Of a stretch of 41,503 bases of DNA, positions 15,969 to 24,115 are shown one piece after another (the first letter of the stretch is position 1; each line of letters opens with the position of its first letter). The notes under the pieces are model-generated. The model was given only the letters and a program-made list of their open reading frames with translations, was not told the DNA's origin and did not search any database. Source of the DNA: Flemingiibacterium sp045644145. GTDB lineage: Bacteria > Bacillota > Clostridia > Oscillospirales > CAG-272. Position numbers and translations under genes: made by a program. The stretch lies in the NCBI GenBank assembly GCA_045644145.1, contig JAZRGK010000036.1, forward strand, positions 1 through 41,503, written 5' to 3'.

Positions 15969-17900
15969 TTATTTACCCTGTATAATCTGCTTTGTGCGCT
16001 GTTTAAACAGTAAGAGGTCAAAATAAGGATGGATTTCCATCTCGATTTCGGAAAGGTAATCAACCATTTCGTCAAGCTTCGCCATAGCTCTCTCGGTATC
16101 GTTTCTGGAAAGCGCAAAGTATATCTTGGATAAGCGCTTGCAATATTCACCGTGATATGTAAGAATTCTCCAGGATTCTCTGTGACATTTATCGGAGAGC
16201 CTTGAACCTGCTGTTATAGCACCTGCATATCTGTCAACAATTGACGGAGCTTTAGCAATAATATCGCCTACCGCTTCATTGCCGAAGATCCCCGCTTTAC
16301 GGGAATGTTTATCCTCAGAACCGGTATCCTGAGCGGTAATATCCGTATTCTGCTTAAGCGCATTAAAATCAAAGGTACTCGAAATTTCTTCAAGATAAGC
16401 CTTGGCAGTTTGCCAATCCGAACCAAAGGAATCCTCCAGATATTTGTCTATGTACGGCTCGGTATCGATCGATGTATCAAATAAGAACTCACCGAAAATG
16501 CTGCAAGGGAGACCTGTCGGGAAGTAAGAGCGCTGTGTCTGGTCACTCATTATTCCGTCAAATCCGGTAACCCCCAATGTCTTGACATCATGTGCCATCT
16601 GACGGCCAAATGACATATATCCGGGATCTCTGAAATGACCGGTGTACATAAAATACTCAAATAAGAACTTGGGGCCGTCGAACACCGGCTTCCAAGCGTC
16701 AACAAATGACAGAGCCATATCTATGCCGCCGCGAACGTTGAAATTATTTCTCTCCCATTTCGGAATACCGCCCTCACGCCTTTTATTGGAGTAGGGCTCT
16801 CCCGAGCCGCAGGCGGTAGTCATAATAAAGCGGTCGGGATTGTTCAGTTTTTCACGGATAGGCGGCCAAAGAGTATCCACATATATGATAAAAATTATCT
16901 TTGCGTTGTTTTTTTGTGCTGTGAGCTTCGCATCCAATTTATTAAGCATCTGCACATAAAAGTCCGATGGATGCTCCTTAACGCAGTCCTCACATTCACA
17001 GTGATTGTTTGTACTGTCGCCAAGCCAGAAATGAAGAAAGTCAATGTGTGGCTTCTCTTTCAGATAGTCAGCGAGCCAATCAACAATCTTGTCCTGAACC
17101 CATTCCTTTGACATACACATCTGCGTAAAGAACGGAGCGTTTTTAATAAGCTCCCTTTTACCGTCAACAAGGGCAAAGGCTTTCTTGGTTTCTTCGGGAA
17201 TATTATAGACTGTTTCTCTGCTTATATGTCTGACACCGAACGGTTCGGTATGTGCGCCATGCCCCAGCGCATGAAGCTGTAAGCCGCACTTTTTAATTAT
17301 ATGTTCTAATTTTTCGCAGTAATCGCAATACTGTTCGTACGGTATGTCGTCATGAGGAAGCTTGGTGTTTTCAAGGTGTCGGTACCATCGGTTCATATAG
17401 TCGTACGGAACGATCTGCTCAATCATAAACAGATTCATATCTACCTTTGGAAGCCAAAGAACAGTGTCTCGGAGATGCTCGAAGCTTACTGAACCTTCAA
17501 TGCACTGTCCTCTGAACGGATAATCCGCTTTTTTTCTAAACTTAAAGAGATGGGTGCTAAGACTTTTTTTCGGTATATATTCACCCTCGTCACCGGGACG
17601 AACCCAACGGCAGCCTGCAGACTTCAGATATTTATATACACCCATAAGAACACTGCGCTCATTGCTTCCGGCTATATAACCTTTAAGACTGTCAATATTG
17701 ACGTCTACAACGTCATCAATCATATCATCCTTTACGTCGGTATCATCCAAACCCAAATCCGCAAGAAGGCCTAAAGCTATATCACCTTTTTCTTCAGAAA
17801 ACTCCACTTTTAAATCTTCATCTACCAGCATCAAATACTTTTTAAATTCATCCGCTGCATATCGCAAGGTTTCGGTATTTCTTGTAATCGAAATCTTCAT
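15969..17900 (-). CDS. DUF4838-domain protein (glycoside-hydrolase-like)
   Basis: The 643-aa protein matches the DUF4838 family. An N-terminal alpha/beta region like that of alpha-glucuronidases (ISITRNTETLRYAADEFKKYL) is followed by a TIM-barrel-like domain with the family's cysteine cluster (CECEDCVKEH) and conserved aromatics (FLHFWLGDS, YVDTLWPP). The family is assumed to act on carbohydrates, but no activity is firmly established. There is no signal peptide, so it should be cytoplasmic and may act on imported oligosaccharides. The start ATG 17900 is preferred because the promoter at 17947-17975 would start transcription near 17940. The upstream TTG frame start would lie outside the message. 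Confidence 0.8.
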   Translation of the reverse strand: MKISITRNTETLRYAADEFKKYLMLVDEDLKVEFSEEKGDIALGLLADLGLDDTDVKDDMIDDVVDVNIDSLKGYIAGSNERSVLMGVYKYLKSAGCRWVRPGDEGEYIPKKSLSTHLFKFRKKADYPFRGQCIEGSVSFEHLRDTVLWLPKVDMNLFMIEQIVPYDYMNRWYRHLENTKLPHDDIPYEQYCDYCEKLEHIIKKCGLQLHALGHGAHTEPFGVRHISRETVYNIPEETKKAFALVDGKRELIKNAPFFTQMCMSKEWVQDKIVDWLADYLKEKPHIDFLHFWLGDSTNNHCECEDCVKEHPSDFYVQMLNKLDAKLTAQKNNAKIIFIIYVDTLWPPIREKLNNPDRFIMTTACGSGEPYSNKRREGGIPKWERNNFNVRGGIDMALSFVDAWKPVFDGPKFLFEYFMYTGHFRDPGYMSFGRQMAHDVKTLGVTGFDGIMSDQTQRSYFPTGLPCSIFGEFLFDTSIDTEPYIDKYLEDSFGSDWQTAKAYLEEISSTFDFNALKQNTDITAQDTGSEDKHSRKAGIFGNEAVGDIIAKAPSIVDRYAGAITAGSRLSDKCHRESWRILTYHGEYCKRLSKIYFALSRNDTERAMAKLDEMVDYLSEIEMEIHPYFDLLLFKQRTKQIIQGK

Positions 17901-17946
17901 ATTCGCACACGCTATCCTTTCTGCATGAACTTTTTCACGCAAAACA

Positions 17947-17975
17947 ATTATATACTATTTACTAATAAAAGTCAA
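17947..17975 (-). promoter_or_regulatory. Promoter of the DUF4838 gene
   Basis: On the minus strand TTGACT (17970-17975) and TATAAT (17947-17952) are 17 bp apart. Confidence 0.78.
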
Positions 17976-18013
17976 GGAATATTCAGGGAAACATGCAAAA
18001 TTATACTATAATA

Positions 18014-18045
18014 AAAATGCGGATGGCTGTGTGCCGTCCGCATTT
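18014..18045 (-). terminator. Terminator of the Nudix gene
   Basis: The arms aaatgcggatggc / gccgtccgcattt enclose a 5-nt loop and are followed on the minus strand by a T run, 8 nt after the Nudix stop. Confidence 0.85.
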
Positions 18046-18052
18046 CCTATAT

Positions 18053-18838
18053 TTATAACTTTTCATCAATTCCCGAGAGCAGTTCTTCTGCCGCATCAAG
18101 GATTGCTCTGTCATTTTCATATGTGATGATCCTCCGTGCCTGCTCGTAGGAGCAAAGGCGGTAAGAGCTTACCTCAGACTGCTGTATCTTCACATCGCCG
18201 CCGTCGAAACGTCCGAGGAAATATACCGACTCCTTCGTAGTGCGCGCAGTCAGGGAATATACAACCGATTTGCGGAAGCCCTCAATAAGCTTAATAACAA
18301 CTCCGGTTTCTTCTAAAACCTCGCGTACAGCAGTTTCCTCCTCGGTTTCGTACTTTTCTATATGACCTTTCGGAAGACCGCAGTGACCTAAATTCATGCG
18401 TATGATAAGATATTTTCTGTCTGCCCCATCTCCGGTATATACAACCGCTCCGCAGGACTTCTCTCTGAGGCAGTAAATTTTAAGCGCATTTCCGTTTTCC
18501 CAATAATCCACAGCTTCGGCTATCTGATATTGCATCCACAGCCTATCCTCGCTGCCTGCCCCCGAAAGCGCAACCGAAAACGTACCGCTGGTTGTATCAA
18601 TTAACATTCCCACAGCCACACCGCTGACGGTCGTACCGATATCTTCGGATGCGCACATAATGTATGCAGTATGTACACTGTAACCGTCTTTGCCGTTTAT
18701 AACCACTGTTCCGCGCGCTGTGTTTTTGTATCTTGCGTAAACTCGCACAGTGTAGGTATTTCCAAGCAGCGATTCGGCAAAGCCGCGCTCTGACTGCTCA
18801 GCATGCCTGCGGTTTTCATACATGTGTTTTTCAGCCAT
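18053..18838 (-). CDS. Nudix hydrolase with an extra N-terminal domain
   Basis: The 261-aa protein has a complete Nudix box in its second half: GHIEKYETEEETAVREVLEETGV fits G-x5-E-x7-REUXEEXGU and is preceded by CGLPKG, as in diadenosine polyphosphate hydrolase-like members. The first about 115 residues form a separate, beta-rich Gly/Thr/Ser region (TVRVYARYKNTARGTVVING...) that I do not recognise. It may bind a substrate or partner. The start is ATG 18838 with AAAGGAG 8 nt upstream. The frame extends 12 codons further. It has its own promoter and terminator. The substrate is unknown. Confidence 0.85.
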   Translation of the reverse strand: MAEKHMYENRRHAEQSERGFAESLLGNTYTVRVYARYKNTARGTVVINGKDGYSVHTAYIMCASEDIGTTVSGVAVGMLIDTTSGTFSVALSGAGSEDRLWMQYQIAEAVDYWENGNALKIYCLREKSCGAVVYTGDGADRKYLIIRMNLGHCGLPKGHIEKYETEEETAVREVLEETGVVIKLIEGFRKSVVYSLTARTTKESVYFLGRFDGGDVKIQQSEVSSYRLCSYEQARRIITYENDRAILDAAEELLSGIDEKL

Positions 18839-18883
18839 CCGGTCATCTCCTTTCGTGAAATGTTTCAGAATCAATCAAATATT

Positions 18884-18912
18884 ATTATAACATACATTTC
18901 ACGAATTTTCAA
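18884..18912 (-). promoter_or_regulatory. Promoter of the Nudix gene
   Basis: On the minus strand TTGAAA (18907-18912) and TATAAT (18884-18889) are 17 bp apart. Confidence 0.72.
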
Positions 18913-18990
18913 GAGATTTTATAAAACTTCACAAATTAGCGTTGTTTTTTGCATTTTTCGGAATCATTTTGCCCCATGGACAGCGCAAAT

Positions 18991-20400
18991 TCACTTTCCT
19001 CTCAGCTCTATTCGCACATCTCCGTTTTTTTCAATAATCAAGTGCATTGGGCGTATATACTGATTGTAAAACTGCGTGCACTCCGCTTCTGTCATGTGTA
19101 CGCGTGTGTTTTTATATACTTCATCAAGCATTACTTCAACATTAAGCTGCAGATGCTCGTCAAGATAGCGTTTGGTTTCGTTTACAAGGGCAGCTATTTT
19201 TATTTCGTTGGCATTTCCCGTGCAAAAATCGTCTATATAACAGTAGAAAATATCCCTCTCTACAAGTGCCGCCTTAATATCCGCACCGCACTTCCCCACC
19301 TCAGCCATCACAAGAAATTTGGCGTCAGGAATAGAATCTATAAGCCCCCAGTAGTCCGAATCGCTGGATGCTATAATAAACGAATCCACCGAATTTTTAT
19401 AATATTCCTTAGACACTCCAACAGACAGCTTTATATCCACTATTGATTTTGTGACTTTAACCCGTTCCGTCATTATATGCTCCACCGTCACACCTCCGCA
19501 GTAGCTTTCAAAAAGCCGCCACGCTGTGGATGCATGAACATCGTTATATAGAAATATCTTGCTGATCTTTGCAACAGTTTCGGGATCAAGATTTTTTATG
19601 GTAGCAATAAGCTTATAGGGATCTGAATTTTCGCAGTCTACCACTATAACCGTTTTGTTTGATGCCTCAATAAATTCATAGATGCTGTTTTTTATTTTAT
19701 TCCCCGCATCCGTCACACGGCTTAAATCATCAAAAGTATCCCCATGAAGCTTATAGAGTAAAGTGCAGAACTTCTTGTCATTATAAAGGATATTGCCGTG
19801 ATCATCCGGAACCCAGTTTATATACATTTGATATGGATATTTATATCTGTTGGCATAATATACCGCCGCCGCATTTTTGGTACCCTCTACCGTTAGTCCG
19901 TCCGGCATTATAAAAAGGTCGCGTATATACGAAAAATCAAGCCATATGGGAAACAGCTCTCTGCAGTTGTTTATGCGGTCTGACAGCACACGGTTTATTT
20001 CGAGAATGTAATCAACCGGCTGTCTTGCATTGTTTTTAACTATGCTTATGCCCATTCCCGAAAGATACTGTATAGCATCGGTGGGAACGTATTCGGGCAT
20101 AGTCAGTATGGTGCGGTATTCCATTTGCATAAGCTTATTTATATGCCCGAAGCTCCGCTCTATAGCAGTGCGAAGACGGCACAGCTCACGCACGATCTTA
20201 GCCCCCGAATGTGCTTCAAGCTGCTCGTAATACTCAAGTCTTGGCGGCTCATGTTCATTTTCAAACTGTTTTTTGTTAACTCCGATAAGATACGCAACCT
20301 TTGAGATTATTATTCGTGTACTGTTGCGGTATCCGACACCTTCACCCGTGTCAAATATTTTTTCGCCGGATTCGGTATTTTTGCAATTATCAGGTTCCAT
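18991..20400 (-). CDS. NYN/PIN-like domain protein downstream of sigK
   Basis: The 469-aa protein has a NYN-type (PIN-like) nuclease fold in its second half. The acidic positions expected for metal binding are Asp255 in VIVVDCEN, Asp322 in SIVDIKLS and Asp347/Asp349 in IASSDSDYWGLI, with a following FLVMAEVGKCG strand. The N-terminal 230 residues are helical, without membrane segments, and I do not recognise them. The start is ATG 20400 because AAAGGAG lies 7 nt upstream. The frame opens 28 codons earlier. NYN proteins are usually RNases. It lies 111 nt downstream of sigK on the same strand without a clear terminator between, so it may be partly co-expressed during sporulation. Function is inferred from fold only. 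Confidence 0.75.
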   Translation of the reverse strand: MEPDNCKNTESGEKIFDTGEGVGYRNSTRIIISKVAYLIGVNKKQFENEHEPPRLEYYEQLEAHSGAKIVRELCRLRTAIERSFGHINKLMQMEYRTILTMPEYVPTDAIQYLSGMGISIVKNNARQPVDYILEINRVLSDRINNCRELFPIWLDFSYIRDLFIMPDGLTVEGTKNAAAVYYANRYKYPYQMYINWVPDDHGNILYNDKKFCTLLYKLHGDTFDDLSRVTDAGNKIKNSIYEFIEASNKTVIVVDCENSDPYKLIATIKNLDPETVAKISKIFLYNDVHASTAWRLFESYCGGVTVEHIMTERVKVTKSIVDIKLSVGVSKEYYKNSVDSFIIASSDSDYWGLIDSIPDAKFLVMAEVGKCGADIKAALVERDIFYCYIDDFCTGNANEIKIAALVNETKRYLDEHLQLNVEVMLDEVYKNTRVHMTEAECTQFYNQYIRPMHLIIEKNGDVRIELRGK

Positions 20401-20511
20401 CTCTTTTCTCCTTTCAAAATAGCTGTACCTTACCATTATAGCAAAAATACCGTAAAACGTACCGCATATAATGTCGGAGAACAAAGAAATCCTTCGACTT
20501 TATCCGATGGA

Positions 20512-21219
20512 CTAAAGTGAATATCTGGAAAGCCCATCTCCTATCTTTTTCAGCGCCGCTCCCTCTATTCTGCTTACGTAGGAGCGAGATATGCCAAGCT
20601 TCTCTGCCACTTCTCTCTGAGTTACGGCGCTTCTGCCGCCAATCCCATACCTCATAATGATAACTTGCCTTTCTCTCGGGGAAAGCTCGCTGTTTATAAT
20701 AGAAATCGCCCTGGCTGAGCGGAGCTTTATATCAAGATCATCAGCTATCGTATCCTCTACTGCAATAATATCTCCAAGTGTCAAAGGATTGCCGTCTTTA
20801 TCCGTATCAATTGTTTCATTCATGGACACCTCGGCTGTCAGCTTCTTCTGCGCACGGAAATACATAAGGATCTCATTCTGCAAGCATTTCCCTGCATAGG
20901 TTGCAAATCTTGCGCCGTTCCTCGGATCGAAGGAATCCACTGCTTTAATAAGTCCGATAGTGCCTACGGAGATAAGATCGTCCTGATTTTTTCCGCTCCC
21001 GTAATATTTTTTGACGATATGGGCAACAAGCCGCAGATTGTGCTCAATAAGCTCATTCCTTGCTGTCATATCACCGCATTCACGCATAAGCCTGAAACAT
21101 TCTCTCTCCCGTTCAGCACTGAGCGGCGGCGGAAATGAGCCTTCGTACGACACTCCGTTTTGTACCCTGAGAAAAACAAATAACAGATGTGACAGTATAC
21201 CTTCAAATATCCCAAACAT
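20512..21219 (-). CDS. sigK: RNA polymerase sporulation sigma factor SigK
   Basis: SigK directs late gene expression in the mother cell during sporulation. The 235-aa protein aligns along its length with Bacillus SigK. It has a hydrophobic-rich pro-sequence-like N terminus (FEGILSHLLFVFL), then PPPLSAERERECF, region 2 with NLRLVAHIVKKYY, DLISVGTIGLIKAVDSFD and ARFATYAGKCLQNEILM, and region 4 with TQREVAEKLGISRSYVSRIE. The gene is uninterrupted, so no skin-type element is present. The start is ATG 21219 with GGAGG 6 nt upstream. A CATATATT at 21272-21279 (minus strand) resembles a SigE -10 box, but it overlaps the upstream terminator region and is only suggestive. Confidence 0.93.
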   Translation of the reverse strand: MFGIFEGILSHLLFVFLRVQNGVSYEGSFPPPLSAERERECFRLMRECGDMTARNELIEHNLRLVAHIVKKYYGSGKNQDDLISVGTIGLIKAVDSFDPRNGARFATYAGKCLQNEILMYFRAQKKLTAEVSMNETIDTDKDGNPLTLGDIIAVEDTIADDLDIKLRSARAISIINSELSPRERQVIIMRYGIGGRSAVTQREVAEKLGISRSYVSRIEGAALKKIGDGLSRYSL

Positions 21220-21243
21220 TGGCTTCCTCCATATGTAAAAATC

Positions 21244-21270
21244 AAAAAGGGGCGTATCCTGCCCCCTTTT
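21244..21270 (-). terminator. Terminator of the SLOG gene
   Basis: The arms aaaaggggg.../...cccctttt with a short loop are followed by Ts on the minus strand, between the SLOG gene and sigK. Confidence 0.8.
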
Positions 21271-21301
21271 TAATATATGCCGCGTTCATTATTCATATTA
21301 C

Positions 21302-21775
21302 TTATACACATCTTACCGTGATACCGGCTTCCTCAGCACGCAAAGCAATATTCGAAAGTCGTTCATGTGCCATATCACCTACTATAATTATGCAATCGGA
21401 ATTGTTTATTATGTATTGAGTACCGCAAATGTCGTCAGACTGTCCTATCATATCATCCGCACGCTCAAGGACGGTGAAAAAACGCTCGCGCCTTTCCGGA
21501 TGCCATCTTTCCGCTTGATCGTCGGATTCAGGTGCCGCAGTAAACAGCACATTTCCGCCAAGCTCTTTTATAGCCATGCACGCTTCTGCCGCCCACATCG
21601 GTACCCCCTGCTCGACTGTTGATATAAAATGAGTGTACCCCCTCTCTATTGCTTCCTGCATTGCCGCCACAAGCCGATATTTCATCTGTGCACACAAATA
21701 GTGCTCCTCATCGTATCCAAACACAAGCTCATCCGGATTTTCACCGAACACTGCACATAATTTTACATTTTCCAT
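21302..21775 (-). CDS. SLOG-family (DUF1273/YpsA-like) protein
   Basis: The 157-aa protein fits the DUF1273 branch of the SLOG (Rossmann-like nucleotide-binding) superfamily. It has an N-terminal CAVFGENPDEL segment with the following DEEHYLCAQMKYRL, then FISTVEQGVPMWAAEACMAIK, where most relatives have a GMALGVD-type loop, and a C-terminal DCIIIVGDMA strand. SLOG proteins are thought to bind nucleotide-derived ligands. The closest characterised relatives include Bacillus YpsA, linked to cell division and stress. The start is placed at ATG 21775 because the conserved domain begins there, and AAAGG lies 12 nt upstream. Longer starts up to 21955 lack support. It follows dapB after a terminator. 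Confidence 0.75.
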   Translation of the reverse strand: MENVKLCAVFGENPDELVFGYDEEHYLCAQMKYRLVAAMQEAIERGYTHFISTVEQGVPMWAAEACMAIKELGGNVLFTAAPESDDQAERWHPERRERFFTVLERADDMIGQSDDICGTQYIINNSDCIIIVGDMAHERLSNIALRAEEAGITVRCV

Positions 21776-21901
21776 ATTAAAGGTCATCCTTTCCGCAGAA
21801 TACCGTGAAAATCTGCTGTTTTTCCTTTCATGTGACATTATTTTACCACACACTATATGAAAATTATGTCGAAATATGAGGTGGAAACAAATTTTTTTAT
21901 A

Positions 21902-21936
21902 AAAAACAAAGCAGCCACCGTTTTGTGTGACTGCTC
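21902..21936 (-). terminator. Terminator of the dapA-dapB operon
   Basis: The stem agcagtcac / gtggctgct (minus strand) with an 8-nt loop is followed by a strong T run, 9 nt after the dapB stop. Confidence 0.88.
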
Positions 21937-21944
21937 GTGGCATA

Positions 21945-22709
21945 TTATAATTCATCCGTTATCATGCTTGTCATATCGTATGAACCTGCAGGCTTACCCG
22001 CAATGTACGCCGCCGCGCGTAATGCGCCTCTGGCAAACACCTCACGGGATGCCGCGCTGTGGCTCACCGTTATGACCTCATCAGCACCGCAGAACAGCAC
22101 GTCGTGCTCTCCCACTATAGTTCCGCCGCGAATCGCGCTGATGCCTATCTCATTCTTTCTTCTGGGTTCGCGCCTTGATTGACGTTCATATGTATACTCC
22201 GCATCGTATGTGACCGTGTCGGAAATAGCATCGGCTATCATAAGCGCTGTGCCGCTGGGGGCATCAAGCTTTTTGTTATGGTGCTTCTCGATTATTTCGA
22301 TATCAAAATCTTCGCCAAGAACCGCCGCCGCTTTCTTCGCAAGCTCTATAAGGAGATTTATGCCTATTGACATATTTCTCGAATAAAACACCGGAATATT
22401 CTTTGCAGCATCATTTATAAGCGCAGTTTCCTCCTCAGTATGACCCGTAGTGCATACAACGATGGGAATGTTTTTTGAAACAGCAAATTCAAGTAATTTC
22501 GGAGTAGCCGTGTGGTTAGAAAAATCAATAATTGCATCCACCTCAACATTAACCTCATCGGGACTTTGGAAGATCGGTATGGTATCAACTGTGGGCACAA
22601 CGTCTATTCCTGCCACTATCTTATATTTTTCGCTTGATTCAGCCGCCGCACGGGTAGCCTTGCCCATGCGTCCGGAAATACCCGAAAAAAGTATTCTCGT
22701 TTCCTTCAT
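21945..22709 (-). CDS. dapB: 4-hydroxy-tetrahydrodipicolinate reductase
   Basis: DapB reduces hydroxy-tetrahydrodipicolinate with NAD(P)H, the second committed step of the diaminopimelate/lysine pathway. The 254-aa protein shows the nucleotide-binding start RILFSGISGRMGKA, the VCTTGHTEEE segment, and the active-site signature EKHHNKKLDAPSGTAL. Its length is normal for the family. The start is ATG 22709 with AGGAG 10 nt upstream. It follows dapA by 48 nt in one operon under lysine riboswitch control. In a spore former the pathway also supplies dipicolinate. Confidence 0.96.
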   Translation of the reverse strand: MKETRILFSGISGRMGKATRAAAESSEKYKIVAGIDVVPTVDTIPIFQSPDEVNVEVDAIIDFSNHTATPKLLEFAVSKNIPIVVCTTGHTEEETALINDAAKNIPVFYSRNMSIGINLLIELAKKAAAVLGEDFDIEIIEKHHNKKLDAPSGTALMIADAISDTVTYDAEYTYERQSRREPRRKNEIGISAIRGGTIVGEHDVLFCGADEVITVSHSAASREVFARGALRAAAYIAGKPAGSYDMTSMITDEL

Positions 22710-22757
22710 TGTCTGTGTTCTCCTGATTTTATTATCCTTTTGAGTCTGACGTGGGGC

Positions 22758-23648
22758 TTAGATTACGCCGTATTCCTTCATTACAGCCGCAAGCTTTGCC
22801 TTGTTGGCATCTTCCATTTCGCAAAGAGGCAGACGCATCTCCTCGGAGCAGAAGCCCATAAGCGCCATAGCGGTCTTTGCGGGAACGGGGTTGACCTCGC
22901 AGAAAAGGGTATTTGCAAGCTTTAAAAGCTTAAGCTGAAGCTCTGCGGATTCCTTTGTCTTGCCCTCAAACCACAGACGGCAGATATCGTGGGTTTCCTT
23001 CGGAACTACATTTGAAAGCACGGAGATAACGCCCTTTCCGCCCAGAGAGAGAATCGGAACAATCTGGTCATCGTTACCGCTGTATATATCGAGATCATTT
23101 CCAAGCTCTGCCGCGATCTCGGCAATAGCACTGATATTGCCGCTTGCTTCCTTGGTAGCTACGATGCGCTCATGCTTTGCAAGCTCCTTGTAAACGGGGA
23201 GAGTAATATTGCAGCCGGTACGGGAAGGTACGTTATAAAGGATAACGGGCTTTGTAACAGCATCCGCAACCGCCATGAAATTCTTCACCATACCCTTGGG
23301 CGTCGCCTTGTTATAGTAGGGCGTTACGAGAAGAAGCGCATCCGCGCCCACATCGCAGGCGTATTTTGAAAGCTCGATGGCATACGCAGTATCGTTTGAG
23401 CCTGTGCCGGCAATTACCGGAACTCTGCCTGCGGTCTTTTCCACGCAGTAGCGTATGCAGTCCTTATGTTCGTCATCGGTGAGAGTTGAGGATTCGCCGG
23501 TAGTGCCGCAGATAACGATAGCATCTGTGGAATTTGCGATCTGACGCTCGATGAGCATACCAAGCTGTTCGTAGTTGACCTTATCGTTTGTAAAAGGGGT
23601 AACAATGGCAACCGCCGCTCCGGTGAATACAGTTTGCTTGTTTGACAT
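22758..23648 (-). CDS. dapA: 4-hydroxy-tetrahydrodipicolinate synthase
   Basis: DapA condenses pyruvate with aspartate semialdehyde to start the diaminopimelate branch. The 296-aa TIM-barrel protein has GTTGESSTLT (substrate loop), YNVPSRTGCN with the catalytic Tyr and substrate-binding Arg, and the Schiff-base Lys in VATKEASGN. The start is ATG 23648 with AAAGGAAG about 8 nt upstream. The open frame runs 48 codons further into the riboswitch leader and is not translated. It heads the dapA-dapB operon. Confidence 0.96.
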   Translation of the reverse strand: MSNKQTVFTGAAVAIVTPFTNDKVNYEQLGMLIERQIANSTDAIVICGTTGESSTLTDDEHKDCIRYCVEKTAGRVPVIAGTGSNDTAYAIELSKYACDVGADALLLVTPYYNKATPKGMVKNFMAVADAVTKPVILYNVPSRTGCNITLPVYKELAKHERIVATKEASGNISAIAEIAAELGNDLDIYSGNDDQIVPILSLGGKGVISVLSNVVPKETHDICRLWFEGKTKESAELQLKLLKLANTLFCEVNPVPAKTAMALMGFCSEEMRLPLCEMEDANKAKLAAVMKEYGVI

Positions 23649-23762
23649 AATAAATCTTCCTTTCACTGTGTGCGTTTGCGGTAAATTATGTACAATGGGA
23701 AACCATTTTTGTCCCCGATTGTTGATATTTAATGAGAATTTTCCGAAACGCTGTAAAAAAAT

Positions 23763-23784
23763 AAAAAAACCGGTTGAAAACCGG
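23763..23784 (-). terminator. Regulated terminator of the lysine riboswitch
   Basis: On the minus strand CCGGTT/AACCGG with a short loop is followed by seven Ts. The adjoining GATAGC (23784-23789) can pair with GCTATC of the aptamer P1 stem (23844-23849) and so form the competing antiterminator. Confidence 0.85.
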
Positions 23785-23837
23785 CTATCCATGTACTATA
23801 ATATTATAGGAACTGATTTCCCAATCATACCAAGATA

Positions 23838-24016
23838 CATTAAGATAGCACTCCATCATTATGAATGATGACAGTCGGGCGGATATTATCCGACAGACCA
23901 GACAAGCCACACCTCGCCATATGGCAGATCTTCGGCACTCAGAGCCTTTCGGTATCGGTCATTGGCGGCGAAGCCTTGCGGTACCTACTATTCGGAGAAT
24001 GCGCCTCTATCATAAC
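23838..24016 (-). promoter_or_regulatory. Lysine riboswitch (L box) ahead of dapA
   Basis: The minus strand carries the conserved L-box elements in order: GATAGAGGCGC, AGTA, GAAAGG, GTGCCGAAG, CTGTC, a TCATCATTCATAATGATGGA stem and closing GCTATCT. The first and last elements pair to form P1. With the downstream terminator this is a transcriptional off switch: lysine binding stabilises P1, frees the terminator arm and stops transcription before dapA. Confidence 0.93.
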
Positions 24017-24039
24017 AGTGTTTAATTTTCACTGCTAAT

Positions 24040-24068
24040 ATGATAACACATTTATTTCCGCTTGTCAA
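24040..24068 (-). promoter_or_regulatory. Promoter of the dapA-dapB riboswitch transcript
   Basis: On the minus strand TTGACA (24063-24068) and TATCAT (24040-24045) are 17 bp apart. The aptamer begins about 24 nt later. Confidence 0.75.
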
Positions 24069-24115
24069 TACCTAACTATATAAAAATTACAACTCCAAGG
24101 AGCATATTTTAAGCA

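Noticed and set aside
20512..21219. A skin-type element interrupting sigK
   Set aside because: The sigma factor frame is continuous from start to stop.
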